From assembly GCA_965216135.1 (NCBI GenBank), contig CBDCFL010000002.1, positions 1 to 7,450 of the forward strand: a stretch of DNA of 7,450 bases. Direction: 5' to 3'. The position numbers were made by a program, and so were the translations under genes. The notes beneath the pieces are model-generated. The model saw only the letters and a list, made by a program, of their open reading frames with translations, searched no databases and was not told the origin of the DNA. Of the stretch, positions 6,141-7,450 are shown in pieces. The stretch comes from CBDCFL01 sp965216135 (GTDB lineage Bacteria; Pseudomonadota; Alphaproteobacteria; Rhodobacterales; Rhodobacteraceae). The first letter of the stretch is position 1. Every line of letters begins with the position of its first letter.

Positions 6141-7192
6141 CGTTTTGGCCCATTGTCTGGTAGTGATTGACGTGATTGCGGTTTTGTCGTTTGCAAAGAA
6201 GTTCCATGCTTCGCAACACCTGTCGACGATCTGCTCATAATTGTCGAAGACGGATATGGCGAGCTTGTTGGCACGCAGATAAGCCCACACATTTTCCATC
6301 GGGTTGAGTTCAGGGGAATAGGGCGGGAGTTTGAGCAGGGTGATGTTGTCGGGTACCTCCAGCTCTGCCGAACCGTGCCAGCCAGCGCCATCCAGAATGA
6401 GCAGGGCATGTGCGCCCGATGCGACGGTTTTAGCGATCTCGGCGAGATGCGCGCTCATGGCCTGTGTGTCGGCATGTGGCATGATCAGAGCGGCCGCTTC
6501 AGCCCGTTCCGGGCAGACGGCGCCGAAAATGTAGCTCCAGATATAGCGGGTGTCGCGCGGGGCACGGGGGCGTGTTCCACGCTCGGCCCAGATACGGGTG
6601 AGCGTGCCCTGCTGGCCAACCCGCGCTTCATCCTGAAACCATATCTCCAGGGGCTTGCTGCGGGCTGTTTCCGGCAAGGCTGCTTCTACCTCTGCGGCGA
6701 AGTTTTTTTAAAAGCCTCCTGTGCATCCGGGTCGGATTTCGGATGCTGCGGGCGCGCCGACAGACGCCGAAAGCCCAGGCTTGCCAATTGTTTGCCAACA
6801 GTTCGCTCATGCATGGTGACGCCGAAGCGCTCTTCGATCTTGCGTTTCAGATCAATGCGCCGCCAGCGCACAACCCCATCGGTTTCGGGGTCGGGACCCG
6901 CCCGAACCATTTCCGCCAACTCCTCCTTCTGTGCCGCGCTCAGCAGACAGGGTGGATCCGGCGGGCGACGGTTGAACAGGCCCGACACGCCCTCCGCATT
7001 GTAACGGTGGGCCCAATCCCGCAGCGTCTGCCGATCCATGCCGCAGTTTTCTGCCGCCGTCTTGCGGTCAACCCCATCCAGAACCAGGGCAATCGCCAAC
7101 ATCCGTCGCGCCGCTTTCCCATCCCGGCACCGCGCCGCTTCCTGGCGAAGCTCGCCTGCGGACTTGTCTTTGCGCGTAATCCTTACTGCCAT
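6129..7192 (-). CDS. IS630-family transposase (fused product by -1 frameshift)
   Basis: Two overlapping frames together give one 354-aa transposase, the usual IS630 size. The upstream frame starts at ATG 7192 with GGGAGG 5 nt before it, and gives an N-terminal helix-turn-helix region (about residues 42-62, DRKTAAENCGMDRQTLRDW) for end binding, followed by a second DNA-binding part up to about 150. A -1 shift at the A7 run (6703-6709) joins Lys163 to Asn164 and continues into the DDE catalytic domain. Catalytic residues are Asp188 in IWFQDEARVG, Asp268 in LILDGAGWHG and Glu300 in LPPYSPELNPMENVW. The downstream frame has no ATG of its own and is closed by TAA just upstream of the A run, so the shift is the only reasonable way to express it. 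The stop codon 6129-6131 begins inside the left terminal repeat. The enzyme cuts and inserts the element at TA. Confidence 0.9.
6686..7192 (-). CDS. IS630 OrfA: unshifted N-terminal DNA-binding product
   Basis: Without frameshifting, translation from ATG 7192 ends at 6686 after 168 residues. The product would contain the HTH region and the KRKIEERFGVTMHERTVGKQL segment (116-136) but no catalytic domain. In other elements such truncated products bind the ends and reduce transposition; whether this happens here is inference. A TTG codon just before the ATG would add one residue. The last five residues (TSPQR) follow the slip site and are not shared with the fused enzyme. Confidence 0.7.
   Translation of the reverse strand: MAVRITRKDKSAGELRQEAARCRDGKAARRMLAIALVLDGVDRKTAAENCGMDRQTLRDWAHRYNAEGVSGLFNRRPPDPPCLLSAAQKEELAEMVRAGPDPETDGVVRWRRIDLKRKIEERFGVTMHERTVGKQLASLGFRRLSARPQHPKSDPDAQEAFKKTSPQR
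6702..6713 (-). other. Transposase frameshift site (TTTTAAAAAAAC on the minus strand)
   Basis: In the first frame the codons here are TTT AAA AAA ACT. Slipping back one base after the second AAA reads AAC, giving FKKNFAAEVEAALPE, the natural continuation into the DDE domain. The second frame is blocked by TAA at 6708-6710 and the first ends at 6686-6688, so the shared window is only about 20 nt and the A7 run is the only slippery run in it. It is not a perfect two-tRNA X_XXY_YYZ heptamer, because the base before the two AAA codons is T. Single-tRNA slippage or RNA polymerase slippage on A7 are therefore possible. Confidence 0.75.
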
Positions 7193-7254
7193 CAAAGCCT
7201 CCCTTGCCTTGATGCCACTGAATCAGATCACGCCGCTCGTGGGAATCCCCTTGA

Positions 7255-7277
7255 GTCAAATCTGGGGGCCGTTGGTA
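7255..7277 (-). repeat. IS630 right terminal inverted repeat
   Basis: The reverse complement of 7266-7277 is TACCAACGGCCC, identical to the left end, and TTGAC recurs inward at 7255-7259 with the same spacing. One further base (7278) may belong to the element, depending on how the TA duplication is placed. Confidence 0.85.
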
Positions 7278-7278
7278 T

Positions 7279-7450
7279 TATATCATCAGCGCGATCAGCA
7301 TGATCCTGATCGCCGGCATGATGCGTCATGTTTTTGTTCAGTCGGGTATCGAGACTGTCGGCAAGGGATTTCTCAGCGGGCTTGGCCTCGGCGCGTTCGT
7401 CGCCGCCCCCTGGATTGTCACCAATTACGCCTATTCCATGCGCCCGCGCG
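7279..7450 (+). pseudogene. DUF1761-type membrane protein gene, 3' fragment (continues past window edge)
   Basis: Reading from TAT at 7279, the frame is open to the window end (57 codons). It encodes a helix YIISAISMILIAGMM, then RHVFVQSGIETVGKGF, then a second hydrophobic stretch (LGLGAFVAAPWIVTNYAYS), which matches the middle and C-terminal part of DUF1761 proteins. It continues the 5' fragment directly: LPY at the break joins to YIIS with one tyrosine codon shared. There is no ribosome site before the internal ATG codons (7300, 7318, 7321), so separate translation is unlikely. The rest of the gene, probably a short third segment, lies outside the window. Confidence 0.85.

Larger units (their letters stand above)
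6118..7278 (-). mobile_element. IS630-family insertion sequence, apparently complete (~1161 bp)
   Basis: The element carries an HTH plus DDE transposase on the minus strand and ends in inverted repeats. The first 12 bp, TACCAACGGCCC at 6118-6129, recur inverted at 7266-7277. After a 6-bp mismatched block, TTGAC also matches, giving 17 of 23. TA lies directly outside both ends (6116-6117 and 7279-7280), as expected for the IS630/Tc1 superfamily. Exact ends are uncertain by 2-3 bp because the target is itself TTATA: TTATA occurs at 6115-6119 and again at 7278-7282. Removing 1163 bp restores an unbroken reading frame across the DUF1761 gene, which fixes the total gain. About 86 bp between the right end and the transposase ATG hold the ribosome site but no convincing promoter. 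Confidence 0.93.

Noticed and set aside
5858..6409. 183-residue minus-strand frame crossing from the IS into the EVE gene
   Set aside because: Its first part is a shadow of the transposase DDE region, and it then runs antisense through DUF1761 and the EVE gene. It crosses the IS boundary, so it cannot be an old gene.
6375..7004. 209-residue plus-strand open frame inside the IS, a possible passenger gene
   Set aside because: It is antisense to both transposase frames, crosses the frameshift site and has no recognisable domain. The minus strand accounts fully for this DNA.
1..7450. CRISPR array, tRNA or rRNA gene, phage or defence system
   Set aside because: No spaced direct repeats, no cloverleaf or rRNA-like stretch and no such protein domains are visible. 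Apart from the IS, the genes are housekeeping.

Overview
This looks like chromosomal DNA of a high-GC alphaproteobacterium, most likely of the Rhodobacteraceae/Roseobacter group. The reasons are the gene order (hemY, mitofilin and hemD diverging from tsaD and gpsA), the close match of the proteins to alphaproteobacterial family patterns as I remember them, and the codon use (strong third-position G/C). The species cannot be named from the sequence alone.

The left half (1-3351, minus strand) is a compact three-gene unit transcribed right to left. hemD (uroporphyrinogen-III synthase) comes first, then a mitofilin/Mic60-like inner-membrane coiled-coil protein, then hemY, whose 3' end lies beyond the left edge. 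hemD makes the tetrapyrrole ring. The other two are membrane-anchored proteins commonly found beside heme genes in alphaproteobacteria. hemC is not in the gap between hemD and tsaD.

A 79-bp divergent intergenic region (3352-3430) separates this unit from a plus-strand unit: tsaD (tRNA t6A modification), gpsA (glycerol-3-phosphate dehydrogenase, overlapping tsaD by ATGA), and an EVE-domain protein 3 bp after gpsA. A DUF1761-type small membrane protein gene follows after a further 61 bp.

The right end holds the most informative event. An IS630-family insertion sequence of about 1.16 kb (about 6118-7278) lies inside the DUF1761 gene, in the opposite orientation. The 5' part of the gene (5966-6117) and the 3' part (7279 to the window edge) rejoin in frame when the element and one target copy are removed. 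The element looks complete: 12-bp perfect terminal repeats that extend imperfectly to 23 bp, flanking TA, and an HTH plus DDE transposase split into two frames that overlap at a slippery A7 run.

I found no CRISPR array, tRNA, rRNA, phage, defence system or clearly new system. Outside the IS, the window is ordinary, densely packed housekeeping sequence.
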